64,000 bases of DNA, from positions 15,722,501 through 15,786,500 of the forward strand of contig JAVHKY010000025.1 in the NCBI GenBank assembly GCA_035079385.1, in the 5' to 3' direction. Position 1 is the first letter of the stretch; each line of letters begins with the position of its first letter. The notes beneath the pieces were generated by a model that searched no databases, was not told the DNA's origin, and saw nothing but the letters and a program-made list of their open reading frames with translations. Source of the stretch: Aspidiotus rigidus. Lineage: Eukaryota; Arthropoda; Insecta; Hemiptera; Diaspididae. The translations under genes and the position numbers were made by a program. Below, piece after piece: positions 11,371 through 24,269 of this stretch.

Positions 11371-12577
11371 GCCCTTATGCTTGTGATTTCCATTATAGTC
11401 CATTGATGATGTTGCATATTTCTTCAACGGGTATTTTCCCTCGACAATCTATCAACCAAGCTTGAACCCAATTCATAGCTAGAAAGAGAGTCTCACACTC
11501 AAAGAGTCTTCGCCAAAAATTTTCCGTTAACTTAACTTTAGTAACTTGAAATGTTGCTCTAGACTGAATATATATAATCAAGCTCAACAGTTTAGACCTC
11601 AACCTTCTAGACCCTCTTTCCTAGAGGTCCATAGCTTCAAATTTGTTCAAATCCCTCTCTTATGAAGGTTCGGAACTCCAAATTTTGCAAGTCTTCTAAA
11701 ATGAGTTCGAAGCTAGTGATGACGTCATAAATATCAGGCACAAAATTTTTGGAGGATGTAAGCCTCTAGCCCAAAATGATCCTGTGGACCTACTTTATGT
11801 TTAACTTAAGACTCCATTAAGCTTATGACTTCATACTATAGCCTAGCTTATATTTAGTATTTCATATCTGCAGAGTATCGAAGCTCAAAATTTCTTCGAG
11901 CATAAATTAGGTCGTTGTCTTTGATGACGTCATAAAGGTTGAATGCGTGCGTTTCGTGCGAACATAACCTCTCCTTCTTCAAATTAGTCCAATAGAAGGA
12001 ACCTCAGGCAAAAGGGCTCCTCTGGGTCTAGCACAATCATGTTCCTAACGACTCCCTAACTTACAGCTTGAAATTTTCGTACTTCTAGAGAGGATCTGAA
12101 ATCATAATTTCTTCGAGTTCCTAAACCAAGTCAAGGTTCTTGATGACGTTACAATGGATACGTTTTCAAGGTTAACCCCCCCCCCCCCGCAATAAAACGG
12201 ATAGCGCGTTCACTGCAAAAAAATTACTCCAACTAGAGGGAGAGGGTCTTTTTACGACATCACTTTAGCATACTTATGAGGCTAACGAGTTATGCCAAAA
12301 GAGCTTGGCTTAGGTTGAATGATATGCGCTCGTATGGCCGGCCGTCATGTGGACGCAAAATCAAGAATTAAGGGTTGCGTTCAGCAAAGACATAAAATAT
12401 TGGAATAACATTATTCAAAGAGCCAATCGCGAGGAATTTACCACTAGTGTTGCGCGGTAAACGTTCTTGTCCGTCCGTACGTGATTTTTTACGGCGAATA
12501 CGTTATGCAATTTCACCAACACTCGTTCCGCGAGTCAAACAACTGAAAAAAAATAACGAACGCAAACAAAATCTTAC
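11371..12577. repeat. Repeat Z debris and intron sequence
   Basis: 11600-12170 is a mosaic of repeat-Z phrases (GATGACGTCATAAA, 'TATAGCCTAGCTTATA', 'TTTCTTCGAG'). A run of 13-14 C residues lies at 12177-12190. From about 12240 to the exon the sequence looks low-copy. Confidence 0.45.
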
Positions 12578-12699
12578 TTTTCTCGTCCACGTTATGTTCG
12601 GCGTAGGGTTTCCAGACGCGTTACAATCTAACGTAACCGAATCGCCTTTTCGTACCTCCATCGTGCTGGCAGATCTTAGTCGATTTATACGAGGTGGCA
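12578..12699 (-). CDS. Ig-domain exon: N-terminal half of Ig2 of the klingon/Lachesin-like protein
   Basis: The exon is 122 nt: 2 nt finishing a split codon, then 40 codons ending in phase 0. The acceptor is TTGTTTCAG; the donor is GTAAGA. The first two bases (TG) join the G that ends the exon at 39484 to give a Val, reading 'LEV-L-V-PPRINRL', a typical linker between Ig1 and Ig2. It then has 'RKGDSVTLDCNASGNP' with the first disulphide Cys and 'NITWTRK' with the core Trp. Two N-glycosylation sequons are visible (NAS and NIT). The downstream partner at 756-906 carries the second Cys. An open frame continues past the donor but soon loses similarity, so the donor sets the exon end. Confidence 0.9.
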
Positions 12700-14640
12700 C
12701 TGAAACAAATAAAGATGAAGAAATCGCGTATTAAAGATTGCGGGAACAATAATCGCGCGCGGAAGGATATCATCGTTGACTGATTGATTAACTATCCTGT
12801 AGTATAGTCTTGTACGGAGATAAAAGAGAGAGCAAACATACTCGGAGGAAAGACTTTTAATTCGTTAATTTATAGCGAAGATCCGAAGCATTTTCGAGTC
12901 TTTGTGTATAGTTGTTCTAATTAATATGATTTTAATTAATGTACTGTTGAATATATCATACTGTACAAAGGTTAAAGAGTAACAGCGGCGAAAAAGGATT
13001 CGAGAACACCGTTCTCGGAACTAAGACCGGCAGAGACAGGGAGCGGTCGTTAAACTTACCCTTGTTAATTTATTGAGCATTTACATTCGCTTTAAGATTA
13101 GAAAGCCGTGTAAAGCGCGCAATTTTGCGCGCGCCGCCGCCACCCCCCTTTCATTCACGACAGCATCGCGTGGTATACCTTCCCTACATAAAACCATGCA
13201 CGTTGTACCAAAATACGAGAAGCAAGAGCACGCGGACAATGTCTGGGATTTAATGAGGCCCGCCATTAATAGGGGCCGGGGAATCCAGCGCAACATGAAA
13301 AAGACGTCCGTACAATTACGCAAAAATATTACGACACGCGTTTAAATTCTCTTTTTCTCGGGCAATTGTCGAGCAGAAAAGCGAAAAAAAAGCAAGGCCG
13401 CGCAAAATGAGTCGGAAAAAGAACAGAAAAAAAAAGAAAAAGAAATAACAGGAATACTAAACTCTCGTTATTTCCACGAATTCGTATCCGTCGCGCAGTA
13501 ATTGAAAATAGTTTAGAAAATGCCCGCGTGTAATTAGGAATCTAGCTGATGATTTATAAAATTCGTATACATATCGAGGAGAGAGAGGGGGGCTATCCAC
13601 CGGTATACCTAGAAAAGAATGCATATCGAAATTCCGCTTCGCTTAGCATTTTTATAATCCGACTCGCGCTCTCGTTAAAAGATCTCGAGATGACAACGTC
13701 TGTGTTTTCTAATTACAAACCTGCAATTTTTTTTTTTTTTCAACTCCATCTGTCTCGGAGCATTCCGCGCGCTCGATTTTCGTGTAATCTTTTTCCCCGT
13801 CTTCTCTTTCACCTTTTTGTTGCCAACTTTCCATTTGAAAAATTGTTTTTTTAGCAAAACAAAATGCATTTGTTCCACTTCATAAAATTTCCAATCCGCG
13901 TCATTAATGTGAGATTGCGTGACGTAAACGTCTGCCCTATAACGATATTCTGTAATCAGAATGTTTTTATGAAATACTCGGTTTCAATGTTTTTCTTTCC
14001 TGCTCCGCTTCCTCTCACTTTTATGCCGCGTATTTTTCTTTCCTCTCCGAGTGAACTCTCTTTCCCCTTCCACCGTTTTTTTTTTGTGTGTGTAGGCAAA
14101 AACATCATTACCGTTGGAAAAATAACGGGTATTTCATTATGTAGAGAAGTAAAGCGAAAGAGAGCGAGCTGTACAACTTCTGGTCCGAGCGGATTTTTGA
14201 ATTGATGATATTTCTGCTCCGGTACCGAGCTGAGCATAATTAGGTTAATATTCTATTTCTGAATTTTCGCAAAAGTATACGTGGAATCCGATTCCGGCAG
14301 AGTAAGGGAGTAAAAAGGAAGGTGCTGATGAAGTGGGTTTTATAAACTAAGAAACTTATTTTGTACACGAGATCAAGGACAAAGTTGCGCTGGTGATAGA
14401 ACTTTTCTACTCTGGTGACAAAACTAAGGCCTTGAAAAAGTTTCAATAGGAAATTTTTTACGGAGGCTTTCTGTGCAAAAAAAATCGCCATTCTTAGGAA
14501 AAAACTTCGAGAACTCGAAAAAATTTTCCAACGTCGACAATTAGTAATTTAAGAAGTAGAAGAAGATTTAAGCGTTCTGGCATAGCACAATGAAGATCAT
14601 GTCTCTTGATATGCCCTACAGATTCGTAATGACTTAATTT
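12700..14640. other. Intron, apparently low-copy sequence
   Basis: No repeat family recognised. Homopolymer T/A runs occur at about 13727-13740 and 13385-13390. Several short open frames have no recognisable domain and no splice context. Confidence 0.5.
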
Positions 14641-16060
14641 TTGGACCAGAATAATTGGGCATTATACTTGGGCAAAATTAGGCCGAAGAAACGGAATCAA
14701 AAAAAAATAATAATAATAAAACGGATTCTAGATTTGGCCGAAGAAGAAAAACCAAAAAGAATTGGATCTAGAATTTGTCAAAAAAGCCGAACCTAAAAGA
14801 GGTGGATCCTGAATTTGGTACGAAAATGGAACTGAAAAGAAGAGGATCCTAAATTTTTTCCAAGAAGCAGGATCAAAAAGAAATCAGATCCTATATTTGA
14901 CCAAAGAAGCAGAACCAAAGAGAATTGGAACCAAAAAGAACTGATCCAAATTTTTTTCAGGGAGCGGAACAGAAAAGAAAAGTTCGAATTTCGAACGAAA
15001 AAGCAAAATCAAAAAGAATCTGAACATGAGTTGGAGGGATTCCCCATAATCTGATTCTAAATTTGACCGAAGAATCGGACCTTAAATTTTTTCCAAGAAC
15101 TACAATCAAAAAGTAGTGAATCTTAAATGCGACTAAAGCAGCGGAACCAAAAAGAAGCGAATCCTCAATTTGGCCAAAGAAGCAGAATCGAAAAGAAGCA
15201 ATTACCAAATTTTTCCAGGAAGCGGAACAGAAAAGAACTGTCCAATGTTTAGACAAAGAAGCGGAACCAAAAAGTAGAGGATCCTAAATTTCGTTAAAGA
15301 AATGGGACAGAAAAAAGGTGAATCTCAATTTTCAGGAAGTGGAACAGAAAAAAAAGTGGATCTCAGGTTTGGAAAACAAAGCGGATCCTAAATGTGGTCA
15401 AAGAAGGTGAATCAAAAAGAAGTCAATCCAAAGATGTAACCACAAAGCCGAACAGAAAAGAAGCAGATCCAAATTTTTCCCAAGAAGCAGAATCAAAAAG
15501 TAGTAGATCTTAAATGCGGCTGCAGCAACGGAACCAAAAAGAAGCGGATCCTAAATTTGGGCACAGAAGCAGAACCGAAAAGGAGCAAATCCCAATTTTT
15601 TTTTCAGGAAGCGGAACAGAAAAAAAAGTGTCCAAGGTTTAGACAAAGAAGCGGATCCTAAATGTGGTCATAGAAGTAGAAACAAAAAGAAAAGGATCCA
15701 AAAAGATATTCACGAAGCCGAACAGAAAAGAAGCAGATCCCAAATGTTTTCCCAGAAGCAGAACCAAAAGAATTGGATCCAGAAGTTCGCCAATGAAGCG
15801 AAACCAAAGAGAATCAGATCCTAAAGTTAGTCCAAGAACGGAATCAAAAAGAAACGCATCCCAAATTTGGGCAAAGAAGCGGAGCCAAAAAGAATTGGAA
15901 CTTGAATGTGCCAAAAAATAATGACCAAAGAGGATTTTAGATCCTGGATTTGGTCCAAATTGGAATTTATGAGAAGCGGATCCTATGGTTTTCCCAAGAA
16001 GCAGAATCAAAAATAATTGGATCCTAAATTTGGCCAAAAAACAGAACCATAGAGAATCGG
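14641..16060. repeat. ~41-bp A-rich minisatellite with higher-order structure
   Basis: Units of 37-44 bp follow the pattern AAGAAGCGGAACCAAAAAG, then (A)GCGGATCCTAAATTTGG(C)C. One strand is strongly A/G-rich and GGATCC recurs. Some blocks repeat at longer spacing: 'ACGAAGCCGAACAGAAAAGA' and its near match recur about 270 bp apart (15442, 15713), and GCGRCTRMAGCARCGG recurs about 387 bp apart (15129, 15516). An open frame at 15639-16037 is only the array read through. Confidence 0.9.
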
Positions 16061-16073
16061 ATCCAATTCTTCA

Positions 16074-16095
16074 TGATGATGATGATGATGATGAA
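16074..16095. repeat. ATG/GAT trinucleotide microsatellite
   Basis: About seven ATG repeats in a row. Confidence 0.9.
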
Positions 16096-16284
16096 GAGGA
16101 CATGGAAAAATTTTGAACTTCAAGCTATAGGAGGGAGCCTGATGAAGAATTTCGACCTTTCTTGGACTTGGATCATTTTCACCGCTGGAACTTGGAGACT
16201 GTTGAACTTAGACCTTCTTTGCCGATTTGGATTTTGTGCGGATAAGGCGCACGACAAATTTCTCCAAGTACACCCCTCCTCCCT

Positions 16285-16400
16285 CTTCCCCATAGAATAG
16301 GTTTCCTGGTGAAATGTTGACTTCCGAGCTAGGGATTGTTCTGTGACATCATTAGATTGTGACGTCACAGGGACTGATATATGACGTCATCTGAAGTGTT
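16285..16400. repeat. E-family end fragment with GTGACGTCAC units
   Basis: 'CCCATAGAATAGGTTTCCTGG' resembles the CATAAAACAGGTTCCCTG terminus of family E. It is followed by GACATCATTAGATTGTGACG and TATGACGTCATCTGA, which also flank E copies at 21620-21690 and 25190-25225. The rest of this copy is not recognised. Confidence 0.5.
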
Positions 16401-16429
16401 CGCGAATGCTAATGGTTTTAATTGGGCTA

Positions 16430-16700
16430 ATTTCTTTGATGAGAGTTGATGTTGCCTGAGTGTGATCCATTCGTCCGCAATTTTGAGGTGGATGGTGTGG
16501 GTGAGACCAATTTTACCAAGAAGAAGACGAGACTTTGTTCGAGGGAGTTTTGTGGCAATTCTAGCGGCTAAATTGACTTTTTCATTGCCTCGGATCCCCC
16601 CATGGCTGGGGAGATGAGGAGAGAATGGATGCGTGAGACAAAAGGCTGTGTAGAGTGAGTGTACATTTTAAATTGCCGTTAAGGCGGATAAGGAGTCAGA
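16430..16700 (-). pseudogene. Non-LTR retrotransposon RNase H fragment (I superfamily)
   Basis: On the minus strand two RNase H motifs can be read, in order, in one frame interrupted by a stop. 'IASDSLSALTAI' (16655-16695) is the (Y/A)SDSxSAL block with the catalytic Asp. 'GGIRGNEKVNLAARIATK' (16545-16605) is the G(I/V)xGNExAD block that precedes the last catalytic position; the usual Asp is replaced by Asn here. RNase H C-terminal to RT is found in the I superfamily of non-LTR retrotransposons. The RT was not found upstream. It is a short, dead fragment. Confidence 0.72.
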
Positions 16701-19700
16701 GGCGATCTGAAAAGTGCGGTTTATGGGAACGGGAGTGGTTTAAAGTTCCCAGGCTTTTGGTTTTAATTTGTTTAATAATCGGTAGGCACAAAAATTTAAA
16801 GTGGAAGCGGAGTCCGAGGAATTTTACTGTCATCAACGTCAACAAGGACGGAGTTGAGGAGGAGGGGGGGGGGTAATGGTCGTCATAAGACAGGTTTAGC
16901 TTTTTCTCTGAAGCTGAATCGAGCGCTATCAACATTTTGAAACGAGTATGAAATTCTGTCGGTTTTCAATCAAAGTCTGGTATAGTTTATTAGTGTAAGC
17001 ATCATGAACGAAAAATGTGAGAAACAAGACCTCAAACGAATGTTTGACAAGGTGTAGTCATGGGATCGTTTTTTCGGGCTGCCTTGGACGCGCGTCAAGC
17101 GGAGGCCCCTTCAAATCGTTAGCCCAACGTCTCTGCTTAGTGGTATTGGAAATTTAAAAAGATGCTTTGCTCCCTCGTACTTGATACAATTCATACCTTG
17201 GAATGTCCCCATAGGTGAGAGTATCGTCAAAGAATTGTAACGGAGGGAAAGGCTGAAAGATTTGCTAGTCCTTTCTTCAACCTCCTTCTCCCTTGGGGCT
17301 CGTGAAGAGCAGCCAGTTTGAAAAGGAAAAGTCATGGAGTCGATTTGGCAGCTAACATCATTAAATGATCCCCTTACAAGTAAAGGGAAGTTATACTGAG
17401 GAGAGTCAAACAATAATCGCTTCCATACTTCGTTAAAAATCTAGACTTGAAGGTAGCTTAAATCTGTTTTGAAGGTTCGAAGTACACAGATTCGACAAGG
17501 AGTTTTATAGAGAGGAACCATGACTCTTCTTTAAGACTAAGTATAGACTATTGAAAATTTGAGATTGAATCTATTTGATCCAGTGTCAATATTGAATGAA
17601 GAAGCCTGCACAGATTTGGTTGAATGGACAGATCCAAATTCTTCTATTTCCGAATAGAGGATCAAAACCTCAGGACCTCCGACGCTGAGAGATCTGATTG
17701 ATTATCTAGGGTGGAAAAGAGCAATACAATGTCGAGTCAAAGAGATATCTAACCTGACCATTATCTTTCAGTAACCTGTACAGTAATGAGATTTATTATA
17801 ACACGTGCGATCAAAATTTAACAAAAATTTTGTGAATCATTAAAGATCACCGAACTTTACCTAGAAGCCAGCATAATTATTGAATCCTGTCTCGTGCAGA
17901 CAAATATAATTTACCTCCTACGACGGGTGGACAAATAGAGTTCGAACAATTTCATTTCACACGTCGGAATGCAATAAACGTTCACCTTATTCGTATCAGT
18001 ATTTATAATGTTCTTAACCCAAACTAGGTGAAGCGAATGTGAGAGAAAGAAGTGGCCAAGTTCGACCTTCGCTGCCTCCGGGAGCGCACCCGCGTAGGTA
18101 CTGTTCTTTGTGCAAACACGATATTCATCCGAAGACGGAAATTAAAACTTACTTCGTACAGAACATCGGCTACGACCCGTTCGACTGGATGCGAGTATTT
18201 CATTCATCGAGACGATCCTTTCCCGCTACACAGATTTATCCTTCGGTATAGCGAAAACCGGTCGGTATCCGTTCAGATGTTTAATTTTCCATGAATGTCC
18301 GGAAAAATGGCGCGCGAGAGAGCGAGAAGAAGAGAAAAAAAAAATGAGAGCAACGTTCATCCTTTATTTAGTAATCTATGCTCGAAGAGGATTCTGTTTG
18401 CTGATAGCGTTACCCGCAATCGAAGTAAAATTACTTTTCGCCGGCGTTTCTTCTTACGTATTTTCATTTTCGCGCGCCCGGTTTATACGTGCAATACGTT
18501 GGCGCGAAACAACGAAATTGAATAAAGTAATCGTCTAAAACGGCGCGCAAATAGACCTTTTATCTATTCAATAGGTCGTTCTTCTTGTTTTTTCATTCCG
18601 GTCACGAGAACGTGCTGACGATCTTTTCTGCGTGGACGTTGGCGACGAATACGTAGTCAGAGTGCATTGCACCCTGTTTTGTTGTTATGCTCGCTTTTCG
18701 GACCTCAATTCGTCAATAGATCAAGACGAAAAATGATAAAAGATCATCTTTCGTAAGCTGTGTAGTTGTTGTAGTAAAAGTATAGTCTATTTTTTGCTCT
18801 TTTCAACTTCAACTTTTTCGAAAGCAGATATTAGGGTCTAGGATAGAGACAATCACTGGATTGCGCTGCTCTTTCAGTCAAGATGCCAGCGCTCCACAAA
18901 TTGATTGTAGATAGCGACTTGGATTTTGACCTATACTCCAATCATCTTTCGATATTTATCGTCCTGTGCTCCCTTTCAGAAATGGACAAGACGACTTATC
19001 GAGCCGCATGATTCGTTGCCTCTGACTTTTCCTTGTCAATAAGGGTAACTTTGATAAAGAAACCGAAAGCATTACTTACGTGTCTGTATATTTCTTTATT
19101 CTTCGTCCTACGAACCACCACATCTTATGACCTCCTGAGGGTTCTTCATTAAGGACACCCTAAAAGGGTGGTTTTTGACTACACATGTTCTGGACTTTGC
19201 AAGGAGGCCGCCTCCACCGACAAAACCGATAGCCCCCCCCCCAAAAAAAAAAAAGAATGATAGTTTTGGAATAAATTCTTCTACTTTTCGTTTTCATTTC
19301 CGTGTCTAAGTCATACTTCAAGGTTTGTGCTCAGTACCAGACAAAAGAAATTCTCCCAGCATTTTCGAGCCGCTGACCCGTAAGAATTTTGTCATACGTA
19401 CGTACCATCACATTTCAAGTTCTGTATGGCCTCTTTTTCCTCATGACCATATTACGGACAAGCATCTTTATAATATCGGATGGCCTAGCGCCGATCCTTT
19501 TTTCCTTGTGTCTTTGTGAACGTAACACATTTCTCTTTCGATTGCGAGTGTGTGTATTCGTCGCATTGTTTGATTTTAGCTTGATGAAAACGAGAGGAGA
19601 AAAAAAAAATGATAATAAAGCGAAAATCGTTTCGTTCGTCGAGTTGAATGTCCGGTAGATGAAATAATGAGCTACACGACAATTTCGCGGCCAATTTGTG

Positions 19701-21540
19701 GTATAACAGCGAGATATCGAATTTCCGTTCCTCGATTTTCGAATTCGCTCATTTTTTTTTTTCTTCTTTCAGCTCGTTACGCCCGAGCTTTCCGCTAAGT
19801 CAGTCATTTTTTTTTTTCTCTCAATAGCAAATTTTTAGAACAGCAATAATCAGCGAGATTATACGCGTTAAAATTGAAAATAGTATACGTGAAAATGAGG
19901 GTAACGATATCGTATCGAGCGTATTGTTGGAGTCTGAATGAAAACTGGGTCGATGGTATCATTCGAAGTGAAAAACAGAGTGAAACGAGGACACGAACCT
20001 CATATCGTAGAAGTGTGATGATGGACGATGAAATGCGAATGGATACGTTTTTAGTCCGAGCGTAAATTGGGGTCGAGTTTTCAATTTTATTGTCCGTTAA
20101 GCTTTCGTTCATGATTGTTAACGCCAATTCTGGAAATGTATGATAGGCTATAATTGTGACGAGCGAAATGTCAGTCAAATGTGAAAAGGTGAGCTTAAAG
20201 TATGCGGCTCCTCGCCGGGTGGTTTCCATCGGTACTTTCGATACCTATGCATTTTTTACGATTGAAAAAGATGAGACGCAGTGGCATCGTTGACGAAGGA
20301 CAGTATAAATCATATTGACCAAATCGACTCATCATCAGAATCGCAAATGAGTTCTGATTTAATAAAACTGCAAATCAAGTAAAAATGATCAGAATTCAAC
20401 TTAACCAGCCGATCCTGGACTAGCGATCCATGCGCCGACTCTAGAAATGACCGCGGACAAATGAACACTTCTTCGATAAAAACAGAGATCTTAGCTTTCT
20501 TCACTGGAAGCACAAAGGAAAGAGACTTGAAGCTCTCGACAATTAGAAACTACCGAAGCACATTTGTTGTTAGTAGAAATCTTGTGATCAACATTATTCT
20601 CTCAAATCACATCGCAGAAACTCTTTGCTCGAGTTAGATTCATCAGGTTTCATTTCGTGTTTTAGAATGTTACCGCGACTGCAACCGATTTTGCATTCTA
20701 TATTTCTTTCCCTTAGTCTTCGTTTTTTCACATTTTCTGATGATGATCATTACAGTATTGGTTTGGAAGCGGTCACATTTGAATTATGAGGTGAGTATAA
20801 CATTTTGTAACGTTAAATTTAATCACGACAAATTTTTCGAAAAAAAAAAAAAAAAACATAAAACAGGTTTCCCGTTGATAGTACCGAGAGATGACCATCT
20901 TTTCAGTTTTTTCCACTTGAAGAGTTTGACAATTACAACGCGGGCTAGGACGCGGATTTCTGGATCGGGTCTAGGGTCCATCAACGGAGGACAGCTCGAA
21001 CTCATGGATTTCCATTAGAGGAATGAGGATGTGGTGGCGATAAGAGACTTCTACCACCGCCCATCCTGCAAACTTTAGTTCCGAGGGAGGGGAAAGGGGA
21101 AGTTGAATACAGGTGTTTGAGAAGTGAGTATGCAACATCGTCAATCGTTTGTAGTCCTGGAATGAATTTTTGTCGCGACTACGACCCGTATATCAACTCA
21201 GTTTCTTTTGGTATCATCACTCTTTCATTCTCTGAAGCAGCTCAGAGCCTTCTCAACGCCAGTTGCAGGTTCTCTTACCGCTTGGTCTGTACAGTATGTT
21301 CATCCAACATCACTTTTTCAAAGTAAGATCGGAGTTATCTTGCGAGAGCGGAGCTCAGAAGATGAATGACTCGTAAAAAATAGACATGATTAAATCAATA
21401 ATTCCAATTTTATTCCATACTGCAGAATGCAGGAGATAAGAAGAAATGGACGAGCATTTGAAATATTTAACTGAATTGCCAAACGAGGAACTATAGAACA
21501 GAAAAAAACTCACGGGTTCTGTAATGCTGTTAAACGAGGG
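16701..21540. other. Intron, apparently mostly low-copy sequence
   Basis: No repeat family or domain-bearing frame recognised. Features are limited to simple runs: a C tract and A tract near 19231-19255, T tracts near 19752 and 19808, and an A tract near 20838. Open frames (for example 19804-20229 minus) contain no recognisable motif and no signal that would make me call a gene. Confidence 0.45.
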
Positions 21541-21710
21541 GTGGCAGGGAACCTCTTTTATGGAACACGTGTGTCATCACAGGCCCCCTATGTATAATAC
21601 GAGTTGAACTTAAAAAAAATGAATTATGGCGTCATCATATTGTGACGTCACGAGGCTGAACTATGACGTCATTAAATTGTGGTGTTGCAGGCAAGGACTT
21701 TGGAGCTATA

Positions 21711-21920
21711 TACAGGGTGGGGCAGAAAGATGTTCCCAGTTAAATAGAGTTTGCGCTAAATCTGTCGTAGCGCGAAAACGCCAAACGTTAGACGTATAGT
21801 TTAAATGTACGAATTTTGTATCTTAATTTTATCTTTAATTTGAGCTGGACTTGAAGTTTTTACGACTTTTCTGAGCTGAGTTATGGACCAAAATGTAAAA
21901 TTCACCAAATCGTCAGGGTT
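21711..21920 (+). repeat. Left TIR of the foldback element
   Basis: Inverted match to about 24950-25163. Conserved words include GTTTGCGCTAAATCTGT, TAGCGCGAAAACG and TTATGGACCAAAATGT. Small indels are visible. Confidence 0.88.
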
Positions 21921-22049
21921 CCCAAACTAGAGCTTGAAAATTAATTAATTTACAGTGTTGAACTGAATTTCGAAAATTTTAATAATTAATTATTGTTTCA
22001 TAAGTGAATTTGGACGGGGAAAACGAAAAAAATAGTAACGAAACCCTAA

Positions 22050-22745
22050 GAAGCACCAAATGGGTTAATAGGCCCGAAAAGGGTCAAAATTTCCCCGAGG
22101 TGGAAAATTGTTCAAACTTTTGAATTGTAAATCGATTTTTAAGAGGAATTTCGCGCAGAGTCCGAAAAAAGTGTTTAAAAAATTTTTTGGGTCAATTGGC
22201 CCACAAAGGGTCAAAATTTCGCCAAATTGGAACTTTCAAATTTTAATTCGATTTTCAAGGGAAATTTTGCGCTGATTTTGAAAAAAATGCTCACATAGTT
22301 CTTCGAAGCACCAAACAGGAGTTAATGGGCCCAAAAAGGGTCAAAATTTTCCCAAATTGGAAAATTGTTTAAATTTTTAAATTTTAATTCGATTTTCAAG
22401 AGGAATTTCTCGCTGAGTTCGAAAGAAATGCTCACAGTGCTCTTCGAAGAACCAAACAGAGGTTAATGGGCCCAAAAAAGCCCAAAATTTTCCCAAATTG
22501 GAAAATCGTTCAAACTTTAATTCGATTTTCAAGTGGAATTTCACGTTGAGTCCAAAAAAAAAAAAGGCTAAAATAATACTTCGGAGCACCAAAATGGGTC
22601 GATGGGCACGAAGAGAATCAAAATTCCTCCAAGATGAATAATTGTGTAATCTTCAAATGTTGTTTTCAATTCTGGAGTAAATTTTTGCACCGAGTCCAAA
22701 AAAAATAGTGAAATGGCCCTAGATGATCTCCAAAATAAAAAATAA
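22050..22745 (+). repeat. ~130-bp tandem array, left arm of foldback element
   Basis: The phrase (T)TAATGGGCCCAAAAAGGGTC or a variant recurs at about 22062, 22190, 22320, 22452 and 22591. Each unit also has AATTTTCCCAAATTGGAAAA and ATTCGATTTTCAAG. Confidence 0.85.
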
Positions 22746-22789
22746 AAAATTCTCGTTCTGCAGTAAAATTGTTGATTCAGGGGATAGAA

Positions 22790-24230
22790 GGAATATCGAC
22801 AAGTTCGTCTTCCGTTGACTGCATGCGGAGTGAGAGATCGACTAGCGTCGGATGACAGATCCGAAAGAGGAAATTGTGGAAATTCTCCTCATTTGGGGAT
22901 CAGCAGGAGACGACAACTTCGTCTTCCGTTGAAGGTTCGCGGTGAGAGATCGACTAAGGCTCTGCGTATGATCAAAGCGGGAAAAAAGACGAAAACTCAC
23001 GTTGTTTTCGGCAAAGAACGCAAAGTTAGTCTTCTGTTGCGCGCTTGCAATGAGAGATCAACTGACGCCCTACCAATGAGCGAAGCGGGCCAAATGCAAA
23101 AACTCCTTGATTCAGGCAATGGGAGGGTACCGCGAATTCGGTCTTGCTCGTGATGAGCTATCAGCTACAGCTCACCGCGACCTCATGACGAAAGACGAGC
23201 TTCTCCGTATCATTCCTTTCCTCGCGCGAACCTACGAGAATTTTCTCGCATCCGCCTGTCTTTATCAAACACAGGGCCTCCATCGTTCTCTCACCACAAG
23301 CTCATGACGAAAGATCAGCCTCACAGCATGGTTTTTTCTTTCGCGCAAACGTACGAGAATTTTCACGCATCCGTCTGCATCTATCGAACACGGGCCTTGA
23401 TCCTTCTCTCACCGCGAGCTCATGACGAAAGACGAGCTTCACAGTATCGTTCCTTCCTCGCGCGAAAGTACGAGAATTTGTTCGCATCCGGTGCCTTATC
23501 GAACGTAGGACCTTGATCGTTCTCTCACGGCAAGCTTAACAAACAACGGTCTCGGGATATCCTTCCCAGCACTGGCTGTGGAAACGAGAATTTTCTTGAA
23601 TTCACCTGCCTAGATAAAACGGGACTGTTACAGTTCTCTCCTGGCGAGGTCACACTGGAACGCGATCTTCGCGGTATGTTTTTCCCCATTGTCTGAAACA
23701 ACGAGAATTTTCACGTACTCACCTAATTAGATCAAACACAGGGCTCCAACTGGTCTCTCACCGCGAGCTCATGGCAGACAACAATCTTCCTAGTACCCTT
23801 CCCTACTTCGCGGGTCTCCACGAGCAATTTTCCGGATTTATCCACCTTTATTGATCTGGGGGTCGTACCCGATCTCTCACCGCAAGCTCATAACAGAAGA
23901 CAATCTTAAGGACATCATTCCTTCAGTGGGGGAAGCCCCGAGCAATTCCGAGCTGTCGTCTGCCTCAATCAAATACTGAACTGTAGCTGATATCTCATCA
24001 CGAGCAAGATTAAATTCGCGTTATCATACCTCCCATTGGCTGAATCTAGGAGTTTTTGCACTGCTTCAAACATGAATGGGACTTTCATCGCGGGCACGCA
24101 ACAGAAGACCAACTTCGCGGTATCATACCTTCCTTTGCCTGAAACAACGAGAGTTTTCACACTTTTTCCCACCCGCGACCAATGTTTTGTTCTCGCGAAG
24201 CTTGATCTCTATGAGAACCAAATGAAATTG
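22790..24230. repeat. ~118-bp tandem array at the centre of the foldback element
   Basis: Before about 23150 units read CTTCGTCTTCCGTTGA and GAGAGATCGACT. After it they read in reverse (TCTCTCACCGCGAGCTCATG, ACGAAAGACGAGCTTC, TACGAGAATTTTC). On the right, unit starts lie near 23187, 23307, 23424, 23536, 23648, 23770, 23888, 24005 and 24093. The short ORFs here are repeat read-through. Confidence 0.82.
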
Positions 24231-24269
24231 AAGAGACTAAGCGATTTTCCAAGTTGGTAAAATTGTTAT

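Noticed and set aside
15639..16037. 132-residue open frame on the minus strand
   Set aside because: Read-through of the 41-bp A-rich array; no start context or domain.
17111..17413. 100-residue minus frame next to the RNase H fragment, considered as part of the same non-LTR element
   Set aside because: No RT or RNase H block could be read in any frame.
22815..23516. Open frames in the centre of the foldback element, considered as a transposase remnant
   Set aside because: They repeat with the 118-bp unit and show no DDE-type motif.
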